Shown here: piece after piece, positions 1-6,098 of the stretch
Layout: the number at the start of each line of letters is the position of its first letter
Position numbering within the stretch: the stretch's first letter is position 1
Assembly: GCA_934130235.1 (NCBI GenBank)
Contig: CAKOXU010000028.1
Span: forward strand, 1-9,363
Length of the DNA stretch: 9,363 nucleotides
Reading direction: 5' to 3'
Source of the DNA: an uncultured Bacilli bacterium
Lineage (GTDB): Bacteria; Bacillota_I; Bacilli_A; RF39; UBA660
Translations under genes and position numbers: made by a program
The notes under the pieces: model-generated
Seen by the model: only the letters and a program-made list of their open reading frames with translations
Databases searched by the model: none
What the model was told of the DNA's origin: nothing

Positions 1-75
1 GATAAATTATATAAATCAGACTTTGATAATTTTTTAAATGAAACAAGAATGATAGAGAATGGAAGTGATAAATAA
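1..75 (+). CDS. 3' end of an unidentified gene (partial)
   Basis: An open frame enters from the left edge and ends at TAA 73-75, giving the last 24 residues (ending NGSDK). The stop codon shares its last A with the ATG of the next gene (TAATG), the usual sign of a translationally coupled operon. The tail is charged and has no motif I recognise. In Bacillus, lepB precedes rbgA and cysS precedes mrnC, so either would be a reasonable guess, but nothing in these residues decides it. Confidence 0.7.
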   Translation, partial: DKLYKSDFDNFLNETRMIENGSDK

Positions 76-995
76 TGAATATGCATCAAAAGAGAGAAAT
101 GAGAAAGAATAAAAAAATGAACGAAGATACAAAAAGTTTATCATCAACGAGTATAAACTGGTATCCTGGTCATATGGCTAAAACAAAAAGGTTAATAATA
201 GAGAATAAGAATTTAATAGATGTGGTTTATGAAGTTATAGATGCAAGAATGCCTTATTCATCTAAAATTAAAGATTTGGATTCCTTTATATCTAATAAAA
301 AAAGAATACTTATAATGACTAAGTATGATTTATGTGATAAGGATGAAACATTAAAATGGATAAAGTATTATGAATCTTTAGGTTATCGTGTGTTTACTGT
401 AAACTTAGAGGGTAATTCCTCATTAAATGGTCTGATTAATTTGACTGAAGATGTTATGAAAGAAGAATTTGATAAGAGAAAAGAAAAAGGTATGAAATCT
501 AGAAAAATTAGAGTACTTGTCGTTGGAATACCAAACGTGGGGAAGAGTACTCTAATAAATAGACTAGTTGGAAAAAAAGTTGTAAATGTAGGAAATAAAC
601 CCGGTATTACTAAGAATCTATCATGGATAAGAATAAATGATAAAATAGAATTATTAGATACTCCTGGTATACTATGGCCAAAACTAGATTCTGAAACTGT
701 TGCGTATAATTTAGCGAGTCTTACTGCTATTAAAGAAGAAATACTTCCAATGGATAAAGTAGTTATATATATACTTAATATGTTAGACAAATATTATAAA
801 GATATATTAAAAAATAGGTATGGTATTGATGAGGTTGACAATGAAGATATAGTGAGTACTTTGGATTGTATAGGTACTAGAAGGGGTTGTTTAATAAAAG
901 GTGGAGAAATTGATTATGACAAGGTTTATTCTATTATAATTAATGATATCAAGAATGGCATTGTAAAGGATATTACATTTGATAGATATGAATAA
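75..995 (+). CDS. rbgA: Ribosome biogenesis GTPase RbgA (YlqF)
   Basis: This is a 306-residue circularly permuted GTPase acting late in 50S subunit assembly. The family signature WYPGHMAK is at residues 29-36. The G motifs come in permuted order: G4 as TKYD (82-85, where NKxD is usual), G1 GIPNVGKST (151-159), G2 PGIT (176-179) and G3 DTPG (195-198). The C-terminal part carries the expected IGTRRGCL...GEIDYDK stretch, corresponding to the helical RNA-binding end. B. subtilis RbgA is about 282 residues and begins almost directly at the WFPGHM motif, so this copy has about 25 extra basic and Ser-rich N-terminal residues. The start at 75 has GGAAG nine bases upstream and is coupled to the preceding stop. 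A shorter form from ATG 117 is possible. The gene overlaps mrnC by 17 bp. Confidence 0.95.
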   Translation: MNMHQKREMRKNKKMNEDTKSLSSTSINWYPGHMAKTKRLIIENKNLIDVVYEVIDARMPYSSKIKDLDSFISNKKRILIMTKYDLCDKDETLKWIKYYESLGYRVFTVNLEGNSSLNGLINLTEDVMKEEFDKRKEKGMKSRKIRVLVVGIPNVGKSTLINRLVGKKVVNVGNKPGITKNLSWIRINDKIELLDTPGILWPKLDSETVAYNLASLTAIKEEILPMDKVVIYILNMLDKYYKDILKNRYGIDEVDNEDIVSTLDCIGTRRGCLIKGGEIDYDKVYSIIINDIKNGIVKDITFDRYE

Positions 996-1365
996 AAATG
1001 TATTAGTACTTGCTTATCTTGGTGATAGTATATACGAATTCTATATAAGAAAGTATTTAATAGAAAAGAATATCGTACGTGTTAATGATTTGCAACGTGA
1101 ATCTATTAAATATGTATCAGCAAAAGCACAATCAAAGTATTTAAAAGAATTGATGAACAATAATTATTTTAAAGAAGAAGAACTTGATATTATAATAAAA
1201 GCACGTAATCATAAATGCAATCATAAACCAAAAAATTGTGATATTATAACATATAAATATGCAACTGGATTTGAAGCTCTTATAGGCTATTTGTATTATA
1301 ATAATAATATTAATAGAATAGAGGAGATAATAGATTATATAACAAAAAAAGAATTAATTGGTTAA
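979..1365 (+). CDS. mrnC: Mini-ribonuclease III (MrnC), TTG start
   Basis: This is a 128-residue stand-alone RNase III catalytic domain without a dsRNA-binding domain. In Bacillus it matures the ends of 23S rRNA. LAYLGDSIYE (residues 11-20) holds the conserved Asp16 of the RNase III signature, and FEALIGYLY (98-106) holds the second acidic residue, Glu99. The middle has the family pattern VSAKAQ and a KPKN..D...YKYATGFEA stretch. I prefer the TTG at 979: AAAGGA (965-970) lies eight bases upstream, whereas the in-frame ATG at 988 has no Shine-Dalgarno at proper distance. The start lies inside the end of rbgA, so translation is probably coupled. The 3' end overlaps a convergent minus-strand gene by 12 bp inside a terminator-like hairpin. 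Confidence 0.93.
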   Translation: MIDMNKNVLVLAYLGDSIYEFYIRKYLIEKNIVRVNDLQRESIKYVSAKAQSKYLKELMNNNYFKEEELDIIIKARNHKCNHKPKNCDIITYKYATGFEALIGYLYYNNNINRIEEIIDYITKKELIG

Positions 1366-1374
1366 TTCTTTTTT
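1345..1374. terminator. Bidirectional intrinsic terminator between convergent genes
   Basis: A perfect 13-bp inverted repeat (1345-1357 with 1362-1374) surrounds the loop TTGG. One arm starts with six A and the other ends with six T, so the transcript from either strand forms an A-tract/U-tract hairpin. It contains the stop codons of both mrnC (1363-1365) and the convergent minus-strand gene (1354-1356). The stem has only one G-C pair, so termination strength is uncertain, but position and symmetry fit a shared terminator. Confidence 0.65.
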
Positions 1375-1725
1375 ATATTGTTTTTCGTGTATACCTATTT
1401 TTTTTGCAGTTTCAGTATCTATTATATAGTTTTTTTTATTAATAGTTATACGATAATAAATAGTTTTATTGTCGTCTTCAATAGTATATACATTTTCAAT
1501 TATATCAGGATTATTATTAATATATTCTATTTGAGCTTCTGTAAAAGTATTAGGTAATGTATTATAATCAAAATAGTTTGATTTATCTATTTTATATGTT
1601 TTTATTTCTTGCTTGAAGTATGTTTTGTCTAATATACTTCCAATAACTATACCAGCTATTATGGAAGATGAGATTACTATTACTTGGGTTTTTGTAACTG
1701 GCTGACCACTTACTGTTAATTTCAT
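1354..1725 (-). CDS. Small membrane-anchored protein, function unknown (paralogue A)
   Basis: The gene encodes 123 residues. A short polar N-terminus is followed by one hydrophobic segment (about 14-32, VIVISSSIIAGIVIGSIL), then a polar domain of about 90 residues rich in Asn, Ile, Tyr and Lys. The charge pattern does not settle topology; I infer the large domain lies outside the cytoplasm. No known family is recognised. The C-terminal motif IYYRIT..NKKNYIIDTETAKKIGI closely matches the end of the neighbouring gene (1727-2116), so the two look like a tandem duplication. AAGG about nine bases before the ATG, inside the upstream gene's last codons, serves as ribosome binding site. Only one base separates it from that gene's stop, so they form an operon. 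Confidence 0.75.
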   Translation of the reverse strand: MKLTVSGQPVTKTQVIVISSSIIAGIVIGSILDKTYFKQEIKTYKIDKSNYFDYNTLPNTFTEAQIEYINNNPDIIENVYTIEDDNKTIYYRITINKKNYIIDTETAKKIGIHEKQYKKELTN

Positions 1726-1726
1726 A

Positions 1727-2116
1727 CTATTTAACCTTATTATTAATTAATTCATCTAGGTTTAAATACTGTGCTGTTTCGTTATTTACAATATATACTT
1801 TATTAGTAGAAGTATCAGTAAAATAATAGTAAAGTATCTCATCTGTTTTCCAATTTAATTCATATCCCACATTACTTAAGTTGTTTTTGTTCTCATAAAA
1901 ATAGTTTAATAACTCATTATCTATATTGCTAAAGATAACATTATCCTGTGTAAATGTATTTTTTGATGGCTTTATAACAGGCTCACTTTTAAAATCATTA
2001 TTTATTCTTATTATGTCTGCACCCATACTCATAATACAGCAAGAAAGAGTTAGCCCTAATAATCCTTTAAAGTGTTCATTATCAAATAAATGTTCATTTA
2101 TATTTAGCTTTGACAT
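1727..2116 (-). CDS. Small membrane-anchored protein, function unknown (paralogue B)
   Basis: The gene encodes 129 residues. A hydrophobic stretch of modest strength (about 17-36, with Cys26 and Cys27) follows a polar N-terminus. A polar domain ends in LYYYFTDTSTNKVYIVNNETAQYLNLDEL. Aligned by eye, this matches paralogue A: YY, T, NK, YI, then ETA and Leu/Ile at the same spacing. The preceding EYINNN.. and NYFYENK.. segments also line up. The start is supported by AGAGGA just upstream (2121-2126, minus strand) and by a good promoter at 2141-2169. It is the first gene of a two-gene operon. I recognise no domain and assign no function. Cys-Cys in the hydrophobic region does not form a convincing lipobox at the usual position. 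Confidence 0.75.
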   Translation of the reverse strand: MSKLNINEHLFDNEHFKGLLGLTLSCCIMSMGADIIRINNDFKSEPVIKPSKNTFTQDNVIFSNIDNELLNYFYENKNNLSNVGYELNWKTDEILYYYFTDTSTNKVYIVNNETAQYLNLDELINNKVK

Positions 2117-2140
2117 ATATTTCCTCTTTTCATAGGTATT

Positions 2141-2169
2141 ATGATAGCAATATTTGTTATAAAAGTCAA
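2141..2169 (-). promoter_or_regulatory. Housekeeping promoter for the minus-strand paralogue pair
   Basis: Read on the minus strand, TTGACT (2164-2169) is 17 bp from TATCAT (2141-2146), with an extended -10 TG at one-base distance (TGC-TATCAT). This is a near-consensus sigma-A promoter. Predicted initiation is near 2134, about 18 bases before the start codon at 2116. It is back to back with the rlmB promoter, and the two -35 boxes are about 9 bp apart. Confidence 0.75.
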
Positions 2170-2178
2170 TGTTTCTAT

Positions 2179-2206
2179 TTGAAAAATAAGAAATAAATGG
2201 TAAAAT
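2179..2206 (+). promoter_or_regulatory. Promoter for rlmB-sigH
   Basis: TTGAAA (2179-2184), a 16-bp spacer and TAAAAT (2201-2206) preceded by TG-G make an extended -10 promoter. Initiation would fall near 2213, one base before the AGGAGG ribosome binding site (2214-2219), leaving an unusually short leader of about 12 bases before ATG 2225. Confidence 0.65.
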
Positions 2207-2224
2207 ATTTGTTAGGAGGCTTTT

Positions 2225-2920
2225 ATGTATATATATGGTAAAAATGTTTCACAAGAATATTTAAATGGTAATAAAAAGATAAAGAAAGTTTTTCTTCAAG
2301 AAAACTTTAATGATTATAATATACTTAATTTAATTAAATCTAAGAATATTAAGGTTAATATATTAACTAAACGTGATATGGATAAAATAGAATCTGGTTT
2401 ACATCAAGGAATAATACTTGATGTTGAAGATTACAGATATTCTACTTTGGATACTATATTAAATCTAGATAGTTCTCTAATAGTTATATTAGATCATATA
2501 GAGGATCCACATAACTTGGGTGCGATTATTAGAACTTGTGAGGCTGCTGGAGTAGATGGAATTATTATTCCAACTGATAGAAGTGCGAATGTAAATGCAA
2601 CAGTAATAAAGACTAGTGTCGGAACTACTGAAAATGTTAATCTTATTCAAGTTACTAACTTGGTTGATACTATAAATAAGCTTAAAAAAAATGGATATTG
2701 GATTATTGGCACTGATATGAATGGTGTTGATTATACACAAATAGATTATAAGGGTAAGACTGCTATTGTATGTGGTAATGAAGGAAAGGGTATGTCTAAA
2801 TTGGTTAAAAGTAATTGTGATTTTATTGCTAGTATACCTATGAGAGGGACTGTTAATAGTTTAAATGCTTCTGTTGCAACTGCTATAGTTTTATTTGAAG
2901 CTTTAAAAAATAGAGGCTAA
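2225..2920 (+). CDS. rlmB: 23S rRNA 2'-O-methyltransferase, RlmB type (SPOUT/TrmH family)
   Basis: The 231-residue protein uses S-adenosylmethionine to methylate a 23S rRNA guanosine (G2251 in E. coli numbering, by family knowledge). The N-terminal 70 residues are the short L30e-like RNA-binding domain (YGKNVSQEYL; LHQGIILDVEDY). The SPOUT trefoil-knot motifs follow: motif 1 HNLGAIIRTCEAAG (96-109, catalytic Arg103), motif 2 GNEGKGMS (184-191) and motif 3 IPMRGTVNSLNASVATAI (204-221). The length is slightly below the usual 240-250. AGGAGG five bases before the ATG fixes the start. It is the first gene of a unit with sigH, two bases apart, as in the Bacillus mrnC-rlmB-sigH neighbourhood. Confidence 0.94.
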   Translation: MYIYGKNVSQEYLNGNKKIKKVFLQENFNDYNILNLIKSKNIKVNILTKRDMDKIESGLHQGIILDVEDYRYSTLDTILNLDSSLIVILDHIEDPHNLGAIIRTCEAAGVDGIIIPTDRSANVNATVIKTSVGTTENVNLIQVTNLVDTINKLKKNGYWIIGTDMNGVDYTQIDYKGKTAIVCGNEGKGMSKLVKSNCDFIASIPMRGTVNSLNASVATAIVLFEALKNRG

Positions 2921-2922
2921 TT

Positions 2923-3519
2923 ATGAACAATGAAGAATATAATGATTATGAATTAATAAGTTTAGCAAAAGAAGAAAATGAAGATGCTAAAAACATATTA
3001 ATAGTAAAGTATAAACCTTTAATCCAAAAAATAGTTAATAAATTATATAAGTATTGTAAAAACAATGGTCTTGAGAGAAGCGATTTAATACAAGAGGGTA
3101 TGATAGGATTAAATCATGCAATTGAAACATTTGATCAAAATAAAGAAATACTTTTTTATACTTATGCATATAAGTGTATTAAAACTAAGCTTATAAGTAC
3201 TTTAATCAGTTGTGAAAGACAAAAAAATAAGATATTAAACGAAAGCATTTCGTATGATTCAGATGATAATAATATGCTGAATTTTATTAAAGATACAAGT
3301 TCTAATCCGGAAGAATTGATTATAAATTCTGACAGCGAATTAATAAATAGTATTAATAGTAAATTATCAAGTGCTGAAAAAGATGTTTTTGATCTACTTA
3401 TAAATGGTTTTAATTATAAAGAAATAGCTGATATATTAAATAAAGATGTAAAGTCTATAGATAATACTATTCAAAGAATAAAAAATAAGATTAAAATTGA
3501 ATTAAATAAGCATAATTAG
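2923..3519 (+). CDS. sigH: RNA polymerase sigma-H factor (SigH/Spo0H)
   Basis: This is a 198-residue sigma-70-family factor. Region 2 is clear: DLIQEGMIGLNHAIETFD (54-71), then the YTYAYKCIKTKLIS helix. Region 4 is the helix-turn-helix GFNYKEIADILNKDVKSIDN (162-181), ending in IQRIKNKI. The stretch NPEELIINSDSE and the VKSIDN.IQRIK end match Bacillus SigH rather than an ECF or flagellar sigma. In Bacillus, SigH directs early sporulation and transition-state genes. The ATG is two bases after the rlmB stop, with GAGG (2913-2916) in the last rlmB codons, so translation is coupled. Bacillus has yacP/rae1 between these genes; here it is missing. The transcript ends at a hairpin overlapping the stop codon. 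Confidence 0.93.
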   Translation: MNNEEYNDYELISLAKEENEDAKNILIVKYKPLIQKIVNKLYKYCKNNGLERSDLIQEGMIGLNHAIETFDQNKEILFYTYAYKCIKTKLISTLISCERQKNKILNESISYDSDDNNMLNFIKDTSSNPEELIINSDSELINSINSKLSSAEKDVFDLLINGFNYKEIADILNKDVKSIDNTIQRIKNKIKIELNKHN

Positions 3520-3530
3520 CTTATTTTTTT
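3504..3530 (+). terminator. Intrinsic terminator after sigH
   Basis: An 8-bp stem AAATAAGC/GCTTATTT (3504-3511 with 3519-3526) with a 7-base loop is followed by a T-run to 3530. The loop and right arm include the sigH TAG stop, so the gene ends within its own terminator. Confidence 0.75.
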
Positions 3531-3538
3531 CATACTTT
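3510..3538 (+). promoter_or_regulatory. Possible sigma-E-type promoter for spoVID
   Basis: GCATAAT (3510-3516), a 14-bp spacer and CATACTTT (3531-3538) fit the Bacillus mother-cell sigma-E pattern (kmATATT, 13-14 bp, CATACAnT) apart from single differences in each box. The -35 sits in the loop of the sigH terminator. SpoVID is a sigma-E gene in Bacillus, which supports the reading. In such AT-rich DNA the match could be chance. Confidence 0.4.
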
Positions 3539-3556
3539 TAATTGATAGGAGGATTT

Positions 3557-4189
3557 ATGAAAGAAATTATACCTTTTAAAAAACAAATTATTTTTAAAAC
3601 CAATATAAGTGAGATAACTTCTATTTCACTTGAGCATACTTTGTCTTTGGATAAAAATATTTTATCGGGTAATTTTATTATTAATGGTGAGTATAAAATT
3701 ACAGATTCATCAACAACTGTTGAACCTTTTAATTTAGAGCTCCCTTTTAAAGAGGTGATTGATGGATACGATTTATCTACTGCTGTTTATGATATTGATG
3801 ATTTTTACTATGAGATAGTAAATGACAATGTTCTTTCAGTTTGTATTGATATATTATTAGATAAATTGGAGTTAAAAGTTGAAGATGAAGATGAAGATAT
3901 AGTAGAAGAAGATTGTGTTAGAACTAATATACTACCTGATGAGGAAAATATAAAAGAAGAAAGAATAGAAATAAAAGATAAACTTGATTCTGTTTTTGAT
4001 AATATTGAATCTTTGAGTGATAATTATGTAAGTTATAATATTTATATAGTAAGAGTAGGAGATACTATTGAAACTATAATGGATAAGTATAATGTTACTA
4101 AAGAAGAATTAGAAAGTTATAATGACTTATCAAATATAGTATTAGGCGATAAAATAATTATTCCAACTAGTTATGAAAGAACTCAGTAA
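3557..4189 (+). CDS. spoVID: Minimal SpoVID-like spore coat encasement protein with C-terminal LysM
   Basis: The gene encodes 210 residues. The N-terminal domain (about 1-105) has the SpoVID pattern: a basic start KEIIPFKKQIIF, a strand pair ending GNFIINGEYKI (38-48), then PFNLELPFKEVI. An acidic linker follows (107-120, EDEDEDIVEED). A single LysM domain is at 160-204 (YIVRVGDTIETIMDKYNVT...ILGDKIIIP-like). In Bacillus, SpoVID sits on the forespore surface, and the coat needs it to encircle the spore. Bacillus SpoVID is about 575 residues, so the long acidic middle is almost gone. The start is ATG 3557, because AGGAGG (3547-3552) lies four bases upstream; an in-frame TTG at 3542 would translate the ribosome binding site itself. 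It overlaps the next gene by 17 bp, and the same spoVID-ysxE order occurs in Bacillus. Confidence 0.85.
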   Translation: MKEIIPFKKQIIFKTNISEITSISLEHTLSLDKNILSGNFIINGEYKITDSSTTVEPFNLELPFKEVIDGYDLSTAVYDIDDFYYEIVNDNVLSVCIDILLDKLELKVEDEDEDIVEEDCVRTNILPDEENIKEERIEIKDKLDSVFDNIESLSDNYVSYNIYIVRVGDTIETIMDKYNVTKEELESYNDLSNIVLGDKIIIPTSYERTQ

Positions 4190-5057
4190 AATATTAAAAA
4201 GTATTTCCTTAGTTCCTTTATCTTATAGAACAAATAATAATATAATTGAGATAGATACTACTAAGGGTAGGTATATAGCAAAGAAGAATAAGCATAAAGA
4301 AAATATATATGATTATTTAAATAATAGAAACTTTAATTATTATCCTAAAATTGTTGATGATAGTGATTATTTAATAACTGAATATATAGAGGATTCTTCT
4401 ATACCTAATGAAAAGCGTATGTTTGATTTGGTTGAATTAGATGCTTTGTTACATGCTAAAACTACTTATTATAGAGAAACTAAACCAGATGAGTATAAAC
4501 AAATATATGAGGATGTTGCTAATAATTTTATTTATTTAAAGGAATACTATACTGATATGATTACAATAATAGATTCTAAAGTTTTTATGAGTCCTAGTGA
4601 ATATCTTTTAGCTCGCAATATTTCTCTTATTTTTGAATCTATAAATAAGGGAATTAAAATGGCGGATGAATGGATTAAGCAAGTTGAAAATGAATATAAA
4701 ATAAGAGTATCTGTAGTTCATAATAATTTAAGATTGTCTCATTTAATAGAAAGTGATAAAAACTATTTAGTAAGTTGGGATAAGTCTAAAATAGATATAC
4801 CTATATTTGATTTATATAATTTATATAATATTCATTATATTGATTATCCGTTTAATGAATTGTTGAAGGATTATGAAAAAATATATCCACTTAAAAAATA
4901 TGAAAGAGAATTATTATTTATATTATTAATTATGCCTAAAAAAATAGAGTTTTCAAAAGGACAATATGAAATGACTAAGATAATTGGTGATGAAATAGAT
5001 AGGCTTTATAAAAGTAATATGATTATTAGTGAATATAAAAAATCAATTAAAAATTGA
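4173..5057 (+). CDS. ysxE: YsxE/CotS-family spore protein, probable pseudokinase
   Basis: This 294-residue protein has an aminoglycoside-phosphotransferase/CotS-like layout. The N-lobe has strands around 24-38 (IIEIDTTKGRYIAKK), and a hinge-like LITEYIEDS is at 67-75. The C-lobe has a catalytic-loop equivalent VVHNNLRLSHLI (181-192) and YLVSWDKSKIDIPIFDL (198-214). In active relatives the loop reads HxDxxxxN followed by DxD. Here the catalytic Asp is Asn185, the loop Asn is His190, and SWD replaces the metal-binding motif, so phosphotransfer is doubtful. The position directly after spoVID supports the YsxE assignment and a coat-associated role. Its ATG lies inside spoVID with no clear Shine-Dalgarno, implying coupling. 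The gene stops at TGA in a terminator hairpin. Confidence 0.8.
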   Translation: MKELSKILKSISLVPLSYRTNNNIIEIDTTKGRYIAKKNKHKENIYDYLNNRNFNYYPKIVDDSDYLITEYIEDSSIPNEKRMFDLVELDALLHAKTTYYRETKPDEYKQIYEDVANNFIYLKEYYTDMITIIDSKVFMSPSEYLLARNISLIFESINKGIKMADEWIKQVENEYKIRVSVVHNNLRLSHLIESDKNYLVSWDKSKIDIPIFDLYNLYNIHYIDYPFNELLKDYEKIYPLKKYERELLFILLIMPKKIEFSKGQYEMTKIIGDEIDRLYKSNMIISEYKKSIKN

Positions 5058-5064
5058 TTTTTTT
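5037..5064. terminator. Bidirectional intrinsic terminator after the ysxE-like gene
   Basis: A 12-bp perfect stem (5037-5048 with 5052-5063), a 3-base loop AAA and a T-run to 5064 form the hairpin. It includes the TGA of the ysxE-like gene. The opposite strand also yields a hairpin with a U-tract, right at the stop of the small minus-strand gene (5063-5236), so it likely ends both transcripts. Confidence 0.75.
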
Positions 5065-5236
5065 ACCATAGTATTCTAAATAAGGAACAAAATATAAGTA
5101 TTATAAATATTATAATTAATAAAAAGTTAAATCTTGTGAATATAAAAATAGTAAGTATAATTTGATAGAATAATACTATACATGCTCCTATTAGTAATAA
5201 CCACCATAAACCTCTGTTTCTACACCATCTATTCAT
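5063..5236 (-). CDS. Small two-segment membrane protein, 57 residues, function unknown
   Basis: A short frame on the minus strand starts at ATG 5236 and stops at TAA 5063. The product starts MNRWCRNRGLWWLLLIGACI. It is a basic, Trp-rich N-terminus followed by hydrophobic residues in two segments (about 10-33 and 37-52), separated by TRFN and ending in FRILW. The arrangement (Arg/Asn-rich start, two helices, basic tail) is that of a genuine small membrane protein rather than random AT-rich translation. The ribosome binding site AGGTGA lies just upstream of the ATG. It lies between convergent ysxE-like and divergent yabG genes, so involvement in sporulation is possible but unproven. No family is recognised. 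Confidence 0.65.
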   Translation of the reverse strand: MNRWCRNRGLWWLLLIGACIVLFYQIILTIFIFTRFNFLLIIIFIILIFCSLFRILW

Positions 5237-5244
5237 ATATCACC

Positions 5245-5256
5245 TATAATATTATA
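5245..5256. promoter_or_regulatory. Palindromic TATAATATTATA, possible -10 element(s)
   Basis: The 12-bp palindrome reads TATAAT on both strands in the gap between the divergent 57-residue gene and yabG. On the minus strand it could be the -10 for the small gene, 14 bases before its ATG, but no good -35 lies 16-18 bp upstream. In this AT-rich gap it could be chance. I see no convincing promoter for yabG. Confidence 0.25.
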
Positions 5257-5318
5257 TTAGTATTAAAAATATTAGTTCTTAAAATTATATTTGTGAATAT
5301 AATTAAATGGGTGATGCT

Positions 5319-6098
5319 ATGATAAAAGTAAATGATTTTGTAACACGTAATTCATATAATAATGATATGTTGTTTAGAGTTATAAAGATTGAAGATGATA
5401 TTTGTTATTTAAAAGGTGTGAATGTAAGATTAATTGCTGATGCTAGCGTAAATGATTTGAAAAAAGAGACTGATATAGATATAGATGATTCACTATATTT
5501 AGAAAGAATAGATAATAAAGTTAAAAATTTAGATAGAAACGATTACTTTTATTTACCTGGTAAAATACTTCATATAGATGCAGATAAAGATTATTTAAAT
5601 AGATGTAAAGCGTATTATGATAAGGCTAATTTAATGAGTATGGGGATATGTGAAAAAGAAGATGTAGTTCCTAGTAAGATTATGGATTATTTAAATGAAT
5701 ATAACCCTAATATATTGGTTATAACAGGACATGATGCTTATTATAAAAAAAGAGGTTCTGCGAATGATTTAGATAATTATAAAAACAGTATATATTTTGT
5801 GGAGTCAATAAAAGAGGCAAGGAGATATGAACACAGTCATGATAAATTAATAATAATAGCGGGTGCATGTCAGTCCAATTATGAGGAGTTAATAAGAGCT
5901 GGTGCTAATTTTGCTTCTAGTCCTAAAAGAATCAATATTCATGCACTTGATCCTGCTATTATTGCTACAATGATGAGTTTATCTGATATAAATAAAAATA
6001 TAGATTTAAAAGAAATACTTAATAGTACAAAATATAAGGAGGATGGAATGGGAGGAATTATTACTAAGGGGACTATGTACATGGGGTATCCTAGATGA
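5319..6098 (+). CDS. yabG: Sporulation-specific protease YabG
   Basis: YabG (peptidase family U57) processes spore coat proteins after coat assembly, including SpoIVA in Bacillus. The 259-residue protein begins with the SH3-like MIKVNDFVTRNSYNNDMLFRV segment found at the Bacillus N-terminus. YLPGKILHIDAD follows at 78-89. The catalytic region has ILVITGHDAYYKKRG (132-146, His138) and AGACQSNYEELIRAGANFAS (181-200, Cys184), then NIHALDP; His and Cys are the likely catalytic pair. Bacillus YabG is about 290 residues; the variable region near 45-75 is shorter here. I chose ATG 5319 over ATG 5307 because GGGTGAT sits correctly before 5319 and the alignment begins there. The stop overlaps veg by four bases (ATGA). 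Confidence 0.93.
   Translation: MIKVNDFVTRNSYNNDMLFRVIKIEDDICYLKGVNVRLIADASVNDLKKETDIDIDDSLYLERIDNKVKNLDRNDYFYLPGKILHIDADKDYLNRCKAYYDKANLMSMGICEKEDVVPSKIMDYLNEYNPNILVITGHDAYYKKRGSANDLDNYKNSIYFVESIKEARRYEHSHDKLIIIAGACQSNYEELIRAGANFASSPKRINIHALDPAIIATMMSLSDINKNIDLKEILNSTKYKEDGMGGIITKGTMYMGYPR

Noticed and set aside
383..790. Minus-strand open frame of 135 codons inside rbgA
   Set aside because: It is antisense to the well-supported GTPase, has no ribosome binding site of note, and its composition follows from the opposite strand.
1926..2135. Plus-strand frame of 69 codons opposite paralogue B
   Set aside because: It is antisense to a minus-strand gene with a promoter, ribosome binding site and paralogue. 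The hydrophobic product is a by-product of AT-rich antisense reading.
2489..2740. Minus-strand frame inside rlmB
   Set aside because: It lies antisense to the conserved SPOUT motifs; no start signals or recognisable protein.
5055..6098. UGA read as tryptophan (Mollicutes code), suggested by the AT content and -AFA tag
   Set aside because: Trp residues in conserved motifs are TGG, and TGA ends two genes at sensible places: in a terminator hairpin and at an ATGA overlap with veg.
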